Counted from the stretch's first letter, positions 7,110 through 15,123 are shown. The stretch is DNA of 19,116 nucleotides from Dehalococcoidia bacterium UBA1151 (GCA_002311865.1 DBZV01000070.1:9325-28440), one strand, 5' to 3'. Program-made: numbers and translations. Notes: generated from the sequence alone by a model not told the origin.

Positions 7110-8606
7110 TTAGTCTTCTATCCAATATGAGTAAAGTTCTGCATTTAGCAGGGCAAAGCGAACTTTCACGGCGCGCCCTTGAAGAGACAATATGTCGGCG
7201 TTGCTCCACCGCAGTGGCTCGTCGGCGCTATCGAGAACGATGGGTATCGAGTCTTCCAGAGCGAAGCCCCGGATTGGCTGGTTGGTCTGAGCATCCAGAA
7301 GTTCTGACTTGAGTTGTCCTCGCCACGAATCAACGTTGACGCGAAGTTGTGGACCGGTGAGCTTGATGGGTTTCGTGATCACAGAACCCCACTCAATACC
7401 GCCTTTGAGTGAAACGAAGCCATCGAGTCGCAAACGGGCCATCAAGATTGCGCTAGCGTCCAGGTATCCGAAATTGAGGGTGTCGTGAACCGATAGATTC
7501 CGATGTTTCATGCCGGTGTAGTAGAACCAGAGTTCGTTATTGCGACGGATCATGCCATTAGTAGTGCCGATCTGGCCTGTGTCGTAACGACCTTCGCCGG
7601 TCTGCGATAGCTCCATGAATGGAGCGCGGTTTGCAACGCGATCCCAGTTTCGAAGATCGCGGCTTGACGCAAGTTCCACAGTCTTACGGCTATCCACGTT
7701 TTCGAACAGTGGCGGGTGGCTGCCGGCCCAGTGGTGCATGACCGGAAGGGCAAGATAGAGGCCTTCATAGCGAATCACTGGGAAGTGGTAAATGTCTGTG
7801 CGCCACTCCTCCGGTCGGTTGTAGACGGGCGAGAGATAACGATCATCGTCTATGAGCCGCTGCAGGCGCTTGAAGCCGTTTTCCTGATCTTGCTGGTCAG
7901 CGTGAAAAATAAGTTCTTGCTCAGTCCAGTTCTCAAAGTCACCGCTCGTAGAGAGCCAGAAGCAGCGGCCATATGGGCCACGATGCTTGACGGTGGAGAT
8001 GAACTGGTCATCTTGTTCGTCATAAGTCAGCTCAGACACATCCAGGCTAGATTGAGGTGGGATATCCAACTCTTCCCAGTGAATGCAGTCGGGTGACGCC
8101 ACGGTATAGAGATTGCGGTCGCGGTATACGAGGCCCTTGAATCGTTTATCTGGATTTTGTTCCGACGAGTGATAGATCGGCCCCCTGATGTGGCCATTAA
8201 TCGATGGGATGATGTTGTTTTCGGTGCCGATAGGACTCTTGTCCCACATCAGGCCATCGTAGTCATGAAGGCCCAGAAAAGGCTTTTCCCAGTTCACACC
8301 ATCGGTGGACGTAGCAATGCAAGAGTAGCTGCCCAGCGAGCCGCTTTCGCCGGTCTCATCCAGAACTGCGGCTTCACCAGTGCCCACCGCCGCGACATCT
8401 CTTGCAGCAGTGCCAAGATAGATAATCTTGAAAAGGTTGGTGGCGGGATCCCACACCGGGCCACCCCAGGTGCGGATGAACATGTTCTCCCACCGGTGCT
8501 CGGGCCGGATCACTGCATTGCGCTCGAACTTCTCCGGCTGATGGATTTTCCGCGCGAGATTGACAACTTCTTCAACCTCATGATCGTCGATAAACAGATG
8601 TCTCAC
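7110..8606 (-). CDS. Glycosidase-like beta-propeller protein (GH32/GH43-type fold), hypothetical
   Basis: With the start chosen here the protein has 498 residues and begins MRHLFIDDHEVEEV. Repeated Trp/Asp-rich blades resemble five-bladed GH32/43/68-type proteins: GGPVWDPATNLFKIIYLG, CIATSTDGVNWEKPFLGL, ASPDCIHWEELDIP, LSTSGDFENWTEQEL, and ASSRDLRNWDRVANRAPF. The C-terminal 100 residues look like a beta-sandwich. The reading frame is open back to 8801, but residues from there are proline/arginine-rich and unlike the family; the GTG at 8606 has GGAG 8 nt upstream and lies directly before the conserved start. No signal peptide is seen, so it would act in the cytoplasm unless exported otherwise. 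Substrate and catalytic acids are not assignable. 8607-8884 holds no other supportable gene. Confidence 0.75.
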   Translation of the reverse strand: MRHLFIDDHEVEEVVNLARKIHQPEKFERNAVIRPEHRWENMFIRTWGGPVWDPATNLFKIIYLGTAARDVAAVGTGEAAVLDETGESGSLGSYSCIATSTDGVNWEKPFLGLHDYDGLMWDKSPIGTENNIIPSINGHIRGPIYHSSEQNPDKRFKGLVYRDRNLYTVASPDCIHWEELDIPPQSSLDVSELTYDEQDDQFISTVKHRGPYGRCFWLSTSGDFENWTEQELIFHADQQDQENGFKRLQRLIDDDRYLSPVYNRPEEWRTDIYHFPVIRYEGLYLALPVMHHWAGSHPPLFENVDSRKTVELASSRDLRNWDRVANRAPFMELSQTGEGRYDTGQIGTTNGMIRRNNELWFYYTGMKHRNLSVHDTLNFGYLDASAILMARLRLDGFVSLKGGIEWGSVITKPIKLTGPQLRVNVDSWRGQLKSELLDAQTNQPIRGFALEDSIPIVLDSADEPLRWSNADILSLQGRAVKVRFALLNAELYSYWIED

Positions 8607-8884
8607 ACCGTGTACTCCATACACAACTGGGGGAGGGGAAGGCTCTGACAAGGTGGAATCATACGGCCTTGGAGGACGCCTGGGACGGATTGGAGCAAAG
8701 GGTAGACTGCGGACTTGATCGTTATCATCCCACCTGGGGCCAATACATAGGCCGGTTTCAAACCTGCCACAACCAGGGTTGGAGCCACCATTGGAAGCCA
8801 TCGCACATCTTGATACTGCCTACAACGCAGGGGAGATTGACCCTCGCATCTTCTCTGGCTTCCTGGAGCATCTTGGGGGGCGAT

Positions 8885-9952
8885 CTACACCTGTAATGAG
8901 TCCATCGCGATTCGGGTTACTGCGATATCTTCCTTGTTGATCGAGTAGGCGACGATGAGCATGTCATTCCAGACGAGCGCGTTAGGGTACTGCCAGCCAT
9001 CGACCTTGTGATTGCCACCAAAGTCCTGCGTTGCAAGCTCACTGCGCAGTGCGACCGACCTGTCGAACGTAATGCCATCATCACTGGTTGATAGGGCCAG
9101 CACCCTTCGATCGTACTGCGTGGCGCTGGGGTTGTTGATCATGATGGTCTGTCCGGTTGGCAGCGTCCGCAGAAAGAAGCGGGATGTGGAGTCCGGGAAG
9201 TTTGTTTTCTGCGGAGTTGACCACGTTGCGCCGTTATCGTCACTGGAGCTGGCGAAAAGATACCCCGTCTGACTGCGGAAACCGATCACAGGCACACCGT
9301 CTTGGCGTATCGCCATGTTTGGCTCTGTGTACTGGAAATCATCGGGTGCCTCGGGAACTATTGACGCTTCCTGCCAGCCCGATAGGCCATCGGGCTCATC
9401 TGTGTAGAGCAGCCGCATGCGCAGACCATCGTTTGTTCTGCTTCCGCCAACGTGTTCACCGCCAAGCAGTAATCGACCATCAGCGAGATGGCGTGGGCCT
9501 TCTATAAAAAAACCAGATGCGATGCGGGTAGGAGAACTCCATGAGACGCCGTCTGCCGAGGCGATAGCGCTCAGATGTACGTCCTCATGAAAATTATCGC
9601 CGTAAGTGGTGCTGAAGTAGCAGATCAGCGACTCCTCAGTGACATGGAATCCAGATGCCACGAGTGCTCCATTTTCTTCATCAGGCGTGGCCAGCACAGT
9701 TGGCTCGGACCATGAGCGTCCGTCTGCACTGGAACTAATCAGGATGCGTTGCGCCGGCTCGTCCTCGCCAGTCAATCCGTTTGACCAGCAGCAGAAGATG
9801 CGGTCGTTGAAAACGGCCAGGCTTGGATGATGGCAGAACCGGTACTCGTTATCCGCGGCCTTGTAGAGCAAGGTGTGCTCACCCCGCACCGTAGAGAGGC
9901 TAAGAGAGTCAGGCTTGGCCTGATCGAACAGGTCTTTTTGTATGCGAAACAC
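8885..9952 (-). CDS. Sialidase/BNR-repeat family protein (exo-alpha-sialidase-like)
   Basis: A 355-residue beta-propeller with four Asp-box motifs: SSADGRSW (74-81), SADGVSW (132-138), SSDDNGATW (236-244) and STSDDGITF (288-296). FRSQTG (225-230) and an RHLADG segment lie between boxes. Such proteins bind or cleave glycans, but Asp boxes alone do not prove sialidase activity, and the arginine triad and Tyr/Glu pair cannot be assigned with confidence. No export signal is seen. The GTG start has GGAG about 6 nt upstream. It is divergent from the galactonate-dehydratase-like gene across a 163-nt gap, suggesting co-regulation. Together with the neighbouring propeller protein it points to glycan processing. 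Confidence 0.83.
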   Translation of the reverse strand: MFRIQKDLFDQAKPDSLSLSTVRGEHTLLYKAADNEYRFCHHPSLAVFNDRIFCCWSNGLTGEDEPAQRILISSSADGRSWSEPTVLATPDEENGALVASGFHVTEESLICYFSTTYGDNFHEDVHLSAIASADGVSWSSPTRIASGFFIEGPRHLADGRLLLGGEHVGGSRTNDGLRMRLLYTDEPDGLSGWQEASIVPEAPDDFQYTEPNMAIRQDGVPVIGFRSQTGYLFASSSDDNGATWSTPQKTNFPDSTSRFFLRTLPTGQTIMINNPSATQYDRRVLALSTSDDGITFDRSVALRSELATQDFGGNHKVDGWQYPNALVWNDMLIVAYSINKEDIAVTRIAMDSLQV

Positions 9953-10008
9953 GGGATTCTCCGGCTCTGAAGATGGACACAGAAGCCCTGGCCGTACTGA
10001 TTTTCAGG

Positions 10009-10028
10009 ACGCAGTGATACGTCTGCGT
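10009..10028. promoter_or_regulatory. Candidate operator: inverted repeat in a divergent promoter region
   Basis: ACGCAG (10009-10014) and CTGCGT (10023-10028) form perfect 6-bp arms around an 8-nt spacer. It lies in the gap between the sialidase-like and galactonate-dehydratase-like genes and touches a TTGACT that could be a -35 box. This is a suitable place for a dimeric repressor or activator, but one site cannot prove it. Confidence 0.3.
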
Positions 10029-10054
10029 TGACTTGGCACAGGGTAGAGTATCCA
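10028..10054 (+). promoter_or_regulatory. Weak candidate promoter for the galactonate-dehydratase-like gene
   Basis: TTGACT (10028-10033) followed after 15 nt by TATCCA (10049-10054), about 60 nt before the TTG start at 10116. The -35 match is good; the spacer is short and the -10 weak, so this is only a candidate. Confidence 0.22.
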
Positions 10055-10115
10055 CTGCGAGATGTGTGCGAGACTCGGATGCTCCAGACCTCCAAATTCA
10101 TGAAGGAACCAAACG

Positions 10116-11270
10116 TTGAAGATCACCGACATAAAGACATTCCCCGTTTGGATTGGCACTCGCAACCAGATGCTGGTCAAGATAGAGACTGACGAAGGGA
10201 TCTACGGCTGGGGTGAGTCGGGCGTGTCGGGTCGTGAGCTGGCCGTTCAGGGCGCGGTGGAGCACTATCGTGAGTTCCTTCTGGGCCAGGATCCAATGCG
10301 CCGCGGCCGCATGTGGCAGGAGATGTATCGCTCACAGTATTTCGAGGGCGGGCGAGTGCTCACAGGCGCGATTTCTGCCATTGATATCGCTCTGCATGAC
10401 ATTGCAGGCAAGAAGCTGGGCGTTCCGGTGTACGAGTTGCTGGGTGGCAAGCATCGTGATTGGGTTCCAACGTTCGCTTCCGGTGGCGGTAGAAACACCG
10501 AAGAGGTCGTTGCGATGGGCCAGAAGTTATGGGATGCCGGGTACAAGGCGTTTCGCCTCAGTGTGAACTACAGAGATGAGGAAGACGAGGAACTTTACGA
10601 GCCGCGTGAGTCGATCGCCGCCACAGCGGTCGCGCTCAACGCTGCCCGCGAGGCGTTGGGACCAGAGCCAGTTATCGGTATCGACTACCATCACCGTCTT
10701 TCTGTGGCCGAGGCGGCGTCGTTCTGCAACAAGCTCCGGCCGGACACGCTGGACTTCCTTGAGGAGCCGATCAGGGACGAGACGCCCGAGGCCTACATAG
10801 AACTTCGCAAGATGACGAACATCCCGTTCGCGCTTGGTGAAGAATTCGCCTCCAAGTGGCAGTTCCTGCCTTATATCGAGAAGGGACTCACCAACTTCGC
10901 CCGCATCGATGTCTGCAATGTTGGCGGAATCACCGAGGCCATGAAAGTGGCCGGTTGGGCGGAGGCGCACTACATCGACTTGATGCCGCACAATCCGCTG
11001 GGGCCGATCTGCGTTGCCGCGACTTCACACATGGCGATGGCAGTACCGAACTTCTCATGGCTGGAGATTCGAGAGTCGCCGGGTGAAAACAACAATTTCT
11101 ACGATCCGAAGTTCTTCCCGGTTCAGCCGAAGATTGAGCCAGGCAGGGTGACGGTGCTAGATCAGCCGGGGCTGGGTGTTGAGGTAGATGAGGACGCTCT
11201 AACAGAGCCGTTCAGATTCTCAGAACCGCCCCACCTACACAGAAACGATGGCTCCTACACCAACTGGTGA
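10116..11270 (+). CDS. Enolase-superfamily dehydratase, D-galactonate dehydratase (DgoD)-like
   Basis: A 384-residue MR/MLE protein whose layout follows DgoD: MKITDIKTF start, VKIETDEGIYGWGE, GAISAIDIALHDIAGK, and barrel residues D190 (GIDYHHR), E216 (FLEEP), E242 (LGEEF), D265 (RIDVCNVGGITE) and H292 (LMPHNPLGP). The usual KxK is replaced (KAFRLSV), as in DgoD, so a His such as H192 would be the base. Expected reaction: Mg-dependent removal of water from an aldonate to a 2-keto-3-deoxy acid, in the cytoplasm. Substrate assignment is by resemblance only. The TTG start has AAGGA 8 nt upstream and gives the canonical MKIT N-terminus. Confidence 0.9.
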   Translation: MKITDIKTFPVWIGTRNQMLVKIETDEGIYGWGESGVSGRELAVQGAVEHYREFLLGQDPMRRGRMWQEMYRSQYFEGGRVLTGAISAIDIALHDIAGKKLGVPVYELLGGKHRDWVPTFASGGGRNTEEVVAMGQKLWDAGYKAFRLSVNYRDEEDEELYEPRESIAATAVALNAAREALGPEPVIGIDYHHRLSVAEAASFCNKLRPDTLDFLEEPIRDETPEAYIELRKMTNIPFALGEEFASKWQFLPYIEKGLTNFARIDVCNVGGITEAMKVAGWAEAHYIDLMPHNPLGPICVAATSHMAMAVPNFSWLEIRESPGENNNFYDPKFFPVQPKIEPGRVTVLDQPGLGVEVDEDALTEPFRFSEPPHLHRNDGSYTNW

Positions 11271-11342
11271 GCCACCAGAGGTGCTACTGGCGCCAAAGGC
11301 GCGGGGATACGAAGCTCCCATGTACGGTGAGGATGTAGGCGT

Positions 11343-11358
11343 GCAATTCGTGAATTGC
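11343..11358. repeat. Perfect 16-bp palindrome downstream of the galactonate-dehydratase-like gene
   Basis: GCAATTC (11343-11349), a GT centre, and GAATTGC (11352-11358). It lies 72 nt after the stop codon at 11270, in a 284-nt gap between convergent genes. No T-run follows, so it is not a classical terminator. A second, weaker hairpin (GCGCC-AAA-GGCGC, 11290-11302) lies nearer the stop. Confidence 0.35.
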
Positions 11359-11397
11359 CGCTACGCGTGGGGTGACGAATGCGGTTGATGGCGCGCA

Positions 11398-11461
11398 GAA
11401 ATCAGGTGCCCTTCCCGATTACATCGAGGACAGGTCGAGCGGCCTCCGGAAACCTGATTTC
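11398..11461. repeat. Inverted repeat with 10-bp arms
   Basis: GAAATCAGGT (11398-11407) and its perfect complement ACCTGATTTC (11452-11461), 44 nt apart, in the same gap. The inside carries no gene-like signal. It may be the ends of a decayed small mobile element or a regulatory structure. Confidence 0.4.
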
Positions 11462-11480
11462 GGTGCTCGCGAATCAGAGA

Positions 11481-11541
11481 TGAGGGGGTGTACTCCTTAT
11501 GCAATACGCCCTCATCCCAACCTTCTCCCATTGGGAGAAGG
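11481..11541. repeat. Palindromic repeat, second copy (single unit)
   Basis: The core unit is CCCTCATCCCAACC (11509-11522) running into a hairpin whose stem CCTTCTCCC (11521-11529) pairs with GGGAGAAGG (11533-11541) around ATT. TGAGGG at 11481-11486 is the inverse of CCCTCA at 11509-11514. The same unit occurs at 5395 and 13846. It ends 14 nt before the stop codon of the convergent ThDP-enzyme gene and may stop transcription from both sides. Confidence 0.6.
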
Positions 11542-11554
11542 AGCAAACCCTCGG

Positions 11555-13195
11555 CTAGGCGAACCTGTCCGGTGAGCGGGAGTCTTCGTTTCGGGTCTTT
11601 ACATCGATCAGGACTGTCTTACCGTCACTGTTGAGCTGCTGGGCTTTCTTGATTGCTGGCCCCATCTCGGCCGGCGTCTCAACTCGCAGGCCCTCAGCGC
11701 CCATTCCCATTGCGATGGCTGCGTAATCGCCCTGCATGTGGGATACGCCGAACTGCTCTTGCGCAGTTGGGAATCCTCCAGGGTAGGTCGCCATGATGCC
11801 GTTGTTGAGTAGCACCGTGGTGATTGGGATACCTGCGCGAGCAGATGTCTCGATATCGAGACCGGACATGCCAAATGCACCGTCTCCCATCATGTTGACG
11901 CAGAACCGATCTGGCATCGCCATCTTGGCGCCAATCATCAGCGGGATAGAAAAGCCAAGGTGAGTCGTCTTGCCCCAGCCAATGTAGCTGTGCGGTGTGG
12001 TCGCGGTGTAGAACGGTACGATCATGTCACGGGGAGCGCCGGCGTCGTGGGTCACTGACGAGTTATCGTGATCCAGATTCTGGTTCATTTCATGGATGAC
12101 CCTGTAGGGGCTCAGTGGTGCATCATCGTTGGTCAGGTAGGGCAGCCATGTGGCCTCCCACTCCGCTCGTGCAGCGGCAACCCGCTCCCGTACGCCGGTG
12201 GTGCGGCCACCTTCGCCGACGACGGCCTTCGCTTCATCGATTAGCGCTGCCAGCGTGAGTTTTGCATCGCCAGCGAGGCCGATCGATACCGGGGTATCGC
12301 TGTTGATCTCTTCGGCGTTCACTACCGAATGAATCACAAACTTTCCATCGGGAATCTTCTGCGCATAGCTAGAACTTGTCAGCGAAGCGCCGATCGCGAA
12401 GAGAACATCACACTCCTCAATCCACTGTCGTGCATGCGAGGTGGTTGTTCCGCAGCCAGCGCCTACCGATAGCGGGTGAGTTTCATTGAAAGCAGACTTG
12501 CCCGGCATAGTGGTGAAGACTGGGATATCAAGCAGCTCAGCGAATTCCTGTAGCTCTGCGGTCGCATCCGCCCTCATCACGCCCTGACCTGCCCAGAGGA
12601 GAGGGTTCTTGGCACTGACCAGCTTTGCTACAACGTCTTTGATGTCTGAGGCAGACGGCATTGACCTGATCACGCCGGGTGAGGTGTAGTTCATCGCCTC
12701 CTCAGGGATCGGCTGGGACATGATATCGACGGGAAGTTCAACGGCTACAGGACCTGGGCGGCCGGTCCGAAGTTTGTGAAATGCACGGCGCAGGACCGTG
12801 CCGGTGGCTTCTGGCTTGGTGACGAATTCTGCCGATTTGACGACTGTCTCCCACGTCTTTACCGCGGAAAAGTTTGGGCTGATGTGCAGTCTGTCGATTG
12901 CGTTTCCGCCCGGAAGAACGAGTATTGGAATATTGTCAGCATTTGCCTGGGCAAGTCCACCAACTGAGTTCTCAGCACCGGCCTGTGACTGCATCATCAC
13001 CACGCCAAATGTGTTGGGGCCGCTCACCCGGGAGAAGCCATCGGCGGCCATGACAGCTCCGCGCTCGTGGCGGAATGCGATTGGGCGGATGCCCTCTTTG
13101 GCTGCTGCTTCAATCAGGGGATGACTTGGGAAACAAGCGATCCATTCGACGCCTTCGTCTTTAAGAATTCTCGCGAGGTATTCGATGCCGTTCAT
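11555..13195 (-). CDS. Thiamine diphosphate-dependent enzyme of the acetolactate synthase (IlvB-like) family
   Basis: A 546-residue protein with the three-domain ThDP layout. The N-terminal Pyr domain has the catalytic Glu E44 (RHERGAVMAADGFSR). A central domain runs from about 190 to 330. The C-terminal PP domain has the GDG...NN cofactor motif (GDG at 437-439, NN at 464-465). Full-length acetolactate synthase is of similar size, but no regulatory subunit gene is adjacent and the sequence around the active site (HARQWIEE, GWGKTTHLGFS) looks divergent. It could be a carboligase or a 2-oxo acid decarboxylase/lyase acting on products of the nearby dehydratases; this is inference. The ATG start has only a weak GGA upstream. 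It lies 116 nt downstream of the MOSC gene. Confidence 0.9.
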   Translation of the reverse strand: MNGIEYLARILKDEGVEWIACFPSHPLIEAAAKEGIRPIAFRHERGAVMAADGFSRVSGPNTFGVVMMQSQAGAENSVGGLAQANADNIPILVLPGGNAIDRLHISPNFSAVKTWETVVKSAEFVTKPEATGTVLRRAFHKLRTGRPGPVAVELPVDIMSQPIPEEAMNYTSPGVIRSMPSASDIKDVVAKLVSAKNPLLWAGQGVMRADATAELQEFAELLDIPVFTTMPGKSAFNETHPLSVGAGCGTTTSHARQWIEECDVLFAIGASLTSSSYAQKIPDGKFVIHSVVNAEEINSDTPVSIGLAGDAKLTLAALIDEAKAVVGEGGRTTGVRERVAAARAEWEATWLPYLTNDDAPLSPYRVIHEMNQNLDHDNSSVTHDAGAPRDMIVPFYTATTPHSYIGWGKTTHLGFSIPLMIGAKMAMPDRFCVNMMGDGAFGMSGLDIETSARAGIPITTVLLNNGIMATYPGGFPTAQEQFGVSHMQGDYAAIAMGMGAEGLRVETPAEMGPAIKKAQQLNSDGKTVLIDVKTRNEDSRSPDRFA

Positions 13196-13311
13196 TTAAC
13201 AGTCCATTGTTGAGGGGTTTTCAATTGGTCACACGGCGGTGAAGTCTAGCACTCGCGTGTAGGTTCTTTGCGGGGTGCACTCAGATTCGGGAACTTGTCA
13301 TCGACCGGGCG

Positions 13312-13737
13312 TTAGCCGGATATTGAGACTTCGTCGCCAACGCTGATCTCTCCGCCGCCCAGTGGCGTGACAAAGAGGCCGCGCTTGCCGTCGATCTCTT
13401 CGAGCAGACCGGGGCGAATTGTTTCAATGAACGAACATGGATCACAGAGTCCCCCAACCTGGAACTCAAGAGAATCCCCGATTGTTAGCTTCTGGCCGGG
13501 CTGAAGACTGAAAATATCCAGTCCTTCAACGGTGAGGTTCTCTCGAATTTGACCGGCTTCAACGCCGAGAGTGTCCATGACCGACTTATCCATCACGAGA
13601 ATTTGTCGAGAGCTACCGGATTTCGCGTGGCGATCACCGGCCAGGCCCGTGTTGGCAATCACTTCGGCGCTCTCGACAACCTTCATGGGCTGGCCGGAGG
13701 CGATGTTGAGGCGGATATCTACTACTTTGCCAGGCAT
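13312..13737 (-). CDS. MOSC domain protein
   Basis: A 141-residue stand-alone MOSC domain. The N-terminal strand pattern GKVVDIRLNIASGQPMK, the AEVIANTGLAGDRHAKSG segment, and the conserved cysteines C98 and C101 (GLCDPCSFIE) are typical. MOSC domains bind sulfur at a Cys and are linked to molybdenum cofactor sulfuration or sulfur transfer. It may support the XdhC-like or sulfite-oxidase-fold genes in this window, but no direct neighbour proves that. The ATG has AAGGAG about 9 nt upstream. It lies between the UxuA-like gene (162-nt gap containing a palindromic repeat) and the ThDP enzyme on the same strand. Confidence 0.9.
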   Translation of the reverse strand: MPGKVVDIRLNIASGQPMKVVESAEVIANTGLAGDRHAKSGSSRQILVMDKSVMDTLGVEAGQIRENLTVEGLDIFSLQPGQKLTIGDSLEFQVGGLCDPCSFIETIRPGLLEEIDGKRGLFVTPLGGGEISVGDEVSISG

Positions 13738-13845
13738 GTTGATGGTCTCCTTGGATTAGATTGAGTTTATTCGTTATCCGCGGTTGATGGAATTGGGCGG
13801 TGCCTAGCGCACGCGCACTGGTCGCGGGGCGGCAGCCTAACAGCC

Positions 13846-13881
13846 CCCGTCACCCTAACCCTATCCCGAAATGGGAGAGGG
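13846..13881. repeat. Palindromic repeat, third copy
   Basis: TCACCCTAACC (13850-13860) leads into CCCTATCCC (13859-13867), a GAAAT loop and GGGAGAGGG (13873-13881); the stem has one mismatch. The unit matches the copies at 5395 and 11509, including the identical GAAAT loop of the first. It lies between the UxuA-like and MOSC genes, both on the minus strand. Confidence 0.6.
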
Positions 13882-13899
13882 GACAGGACGCGAAATCCA

Positions 13900-14910
13900 C
13901 TAGTTTGACTGATTGGCCAGGGCCGCTTGCATGGTGGCTCGAGCGTATCCAACTGTGTAGGCGAAACCGGTGAACATGCCGGATGAGATGCTCTCGTCGG
14001 GATTCTCCAGATCAACATCCATCTGCGGAGGGTGCTCCGGATAGAGGGTGCGTGGATACTTCTGCCGTACCAGCTCTTCCATTACGCCAAGCATGTCCAC
14101 CTCACCCTGATCCAAGAACACTTCTGTGTACTTTTCACGAGGTATGTGCGTGATTACGTTGCGGAAGTGGACGTGGTTAATGCGGTCTTTTTCACCCAGG
14201 TATCGGGCTACTTCAATCGGGTTTTCGCCAAGTTCGCGGGTTACGCCGCAGTCGAACGTCATTCCGTTGGCCGGGGAGTCGACGATATCGACGAGTTTCT
14301 TCCAGCCTTCAAGGCTGCCCATGATCTGACCAGAACCACGGCTGATGGGCGGTGGTGGGTCGTTTGGATGCAGCGCCATGCGAACGCCGCTTTCGACGGC
14401 CACCGGGATGGCCGCCTGGAGGAAGTAGGTGACGTTGTCCCACATCTCATCCAGCGTGTGGGCGCCTTCCTCCGGGAGGGGAGGGAGATCCTTGACGCGA
14501 TCGTAATCAAAACTCGTCAGCTTTGCGCCACCGCGCCCTTCGGCCTTACGGTAGCCCTCGGTGATGCGGTGAGCGTAGAAGTTGTACTCAATCACCGGAA
14601 GCCCGGCTCTCCCAGCAGCGCGAATCGTCTCCTGAAGTTTCTCTATCTCCTCATCGCGTCCGTTACGTCCGTAAATCGTGTTTGGAAAGCCGGAGATCAT
14701 CATGTTGCCAAGCGTGAGGTCGGCTTCGGCAAGTGTGGCCTGCCGAGAGGTGATCGACTCTTCCGACCACTCGATACCCGTTGCCGACATCAGCACGGTG
14801 TCGACGCCTAGCTGCTTCACGCGGCGCAGCGTTCTCGTCTCCAGGTCGCGCACAGTCAGGCAAATCTTGGGTGTCGTGTCGGTCTCAACGAAATTTCCAG
14901 TTGATCTCAT
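13900..14910 (-). CDS. Mannonate dehydratase (UxuA) family protein
   Basis: A 336-residue TIM-barrel protein with UxuA landmarks: NMMISGFPNTIYGRNGRDEE, GLPVIEYNFYAHR, ALHPNDPPPP, FDCGVTRELG, NHVHFRNV and the YTEVFLDQGEVDM segment. The His of ALHPND, Cys of FDCGV, His of HVHFRN and Asp of GEVDM match the metal-binding set of this family. UxuA turns D-mannonate into 2-keto-3-deoxy-D-gluconate in the cytoplasm. The protein is shorter than E. coli UxuA (about 394), so another acid sugar is possible. ATG at 14910 is the first possible start, because an in-frame TAG lies four codons upstream; no clear SD is seen. It is divergent from the stress protein at 15124 and upstream of MOSC and the ThDP enzyme on the same strand. 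Confidence 0.88.
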   Translation of the reverse strand: MRSTGNFVETDTTPKICLTVRDLETRTLRRVKQLGVDTVLMSATGIEWSEESITSRQATLAEADLTLGNMMISGFPNTIYGRNGRDEEIEKLQETIRAAGRAGLPVIEYNFYAHRITEGYRKAEGRGGAKLTSFDYDRVKDLPPLPEEGAHTLDEMWDNVTYFLQAAIPVAVESGVRMALHPNDPPPPISRGSGQIMGSLEGWKKLVDIVDSPANGMTFDCGVTRELGENPIEVARYLGEKDRINHVHFRNVITHIPREKYTEVFLDQGEVDMLGVMEELVRQKYPRTLYPEHPPQMDVDLENPDESISSGMFTGFAYTVGYARATMQAALANQSN

Positions 14911-15123
14911 CGTTGGGAACTATCCCTTTCTCTTTGAGGTCTGGCACAGGCCATATCTTTGTGATGGCGTGCATTATGAACTCGTTGTACCCATCGTGCG
15001 GGCGGGGAGGAAGGAAATCATGCCCCGTGGGGAGTCTTGCGTAGTTATTCGGCGGCAGGCACGGATGCCCGGCTCTGGAGAATAGCGGAAAGTTAATCGT
15101 GGGCACACAGGTCTAAATCAAAT

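Noticed and set aside
8607..8801. The 65-codon upstream extension of the glycosidase-like gene (proline/arginine-rich).
   Set aside because: No SD at 8801, no resemblance to the family start, and a GTG with a proper SD at 8606.
14032..14811. A 259-codon plus-strand frame opposite the UxuA-like gene.
   Set aside because: Antisense shadow of a conserved gene; no recognisable motifs and low-quality composition.
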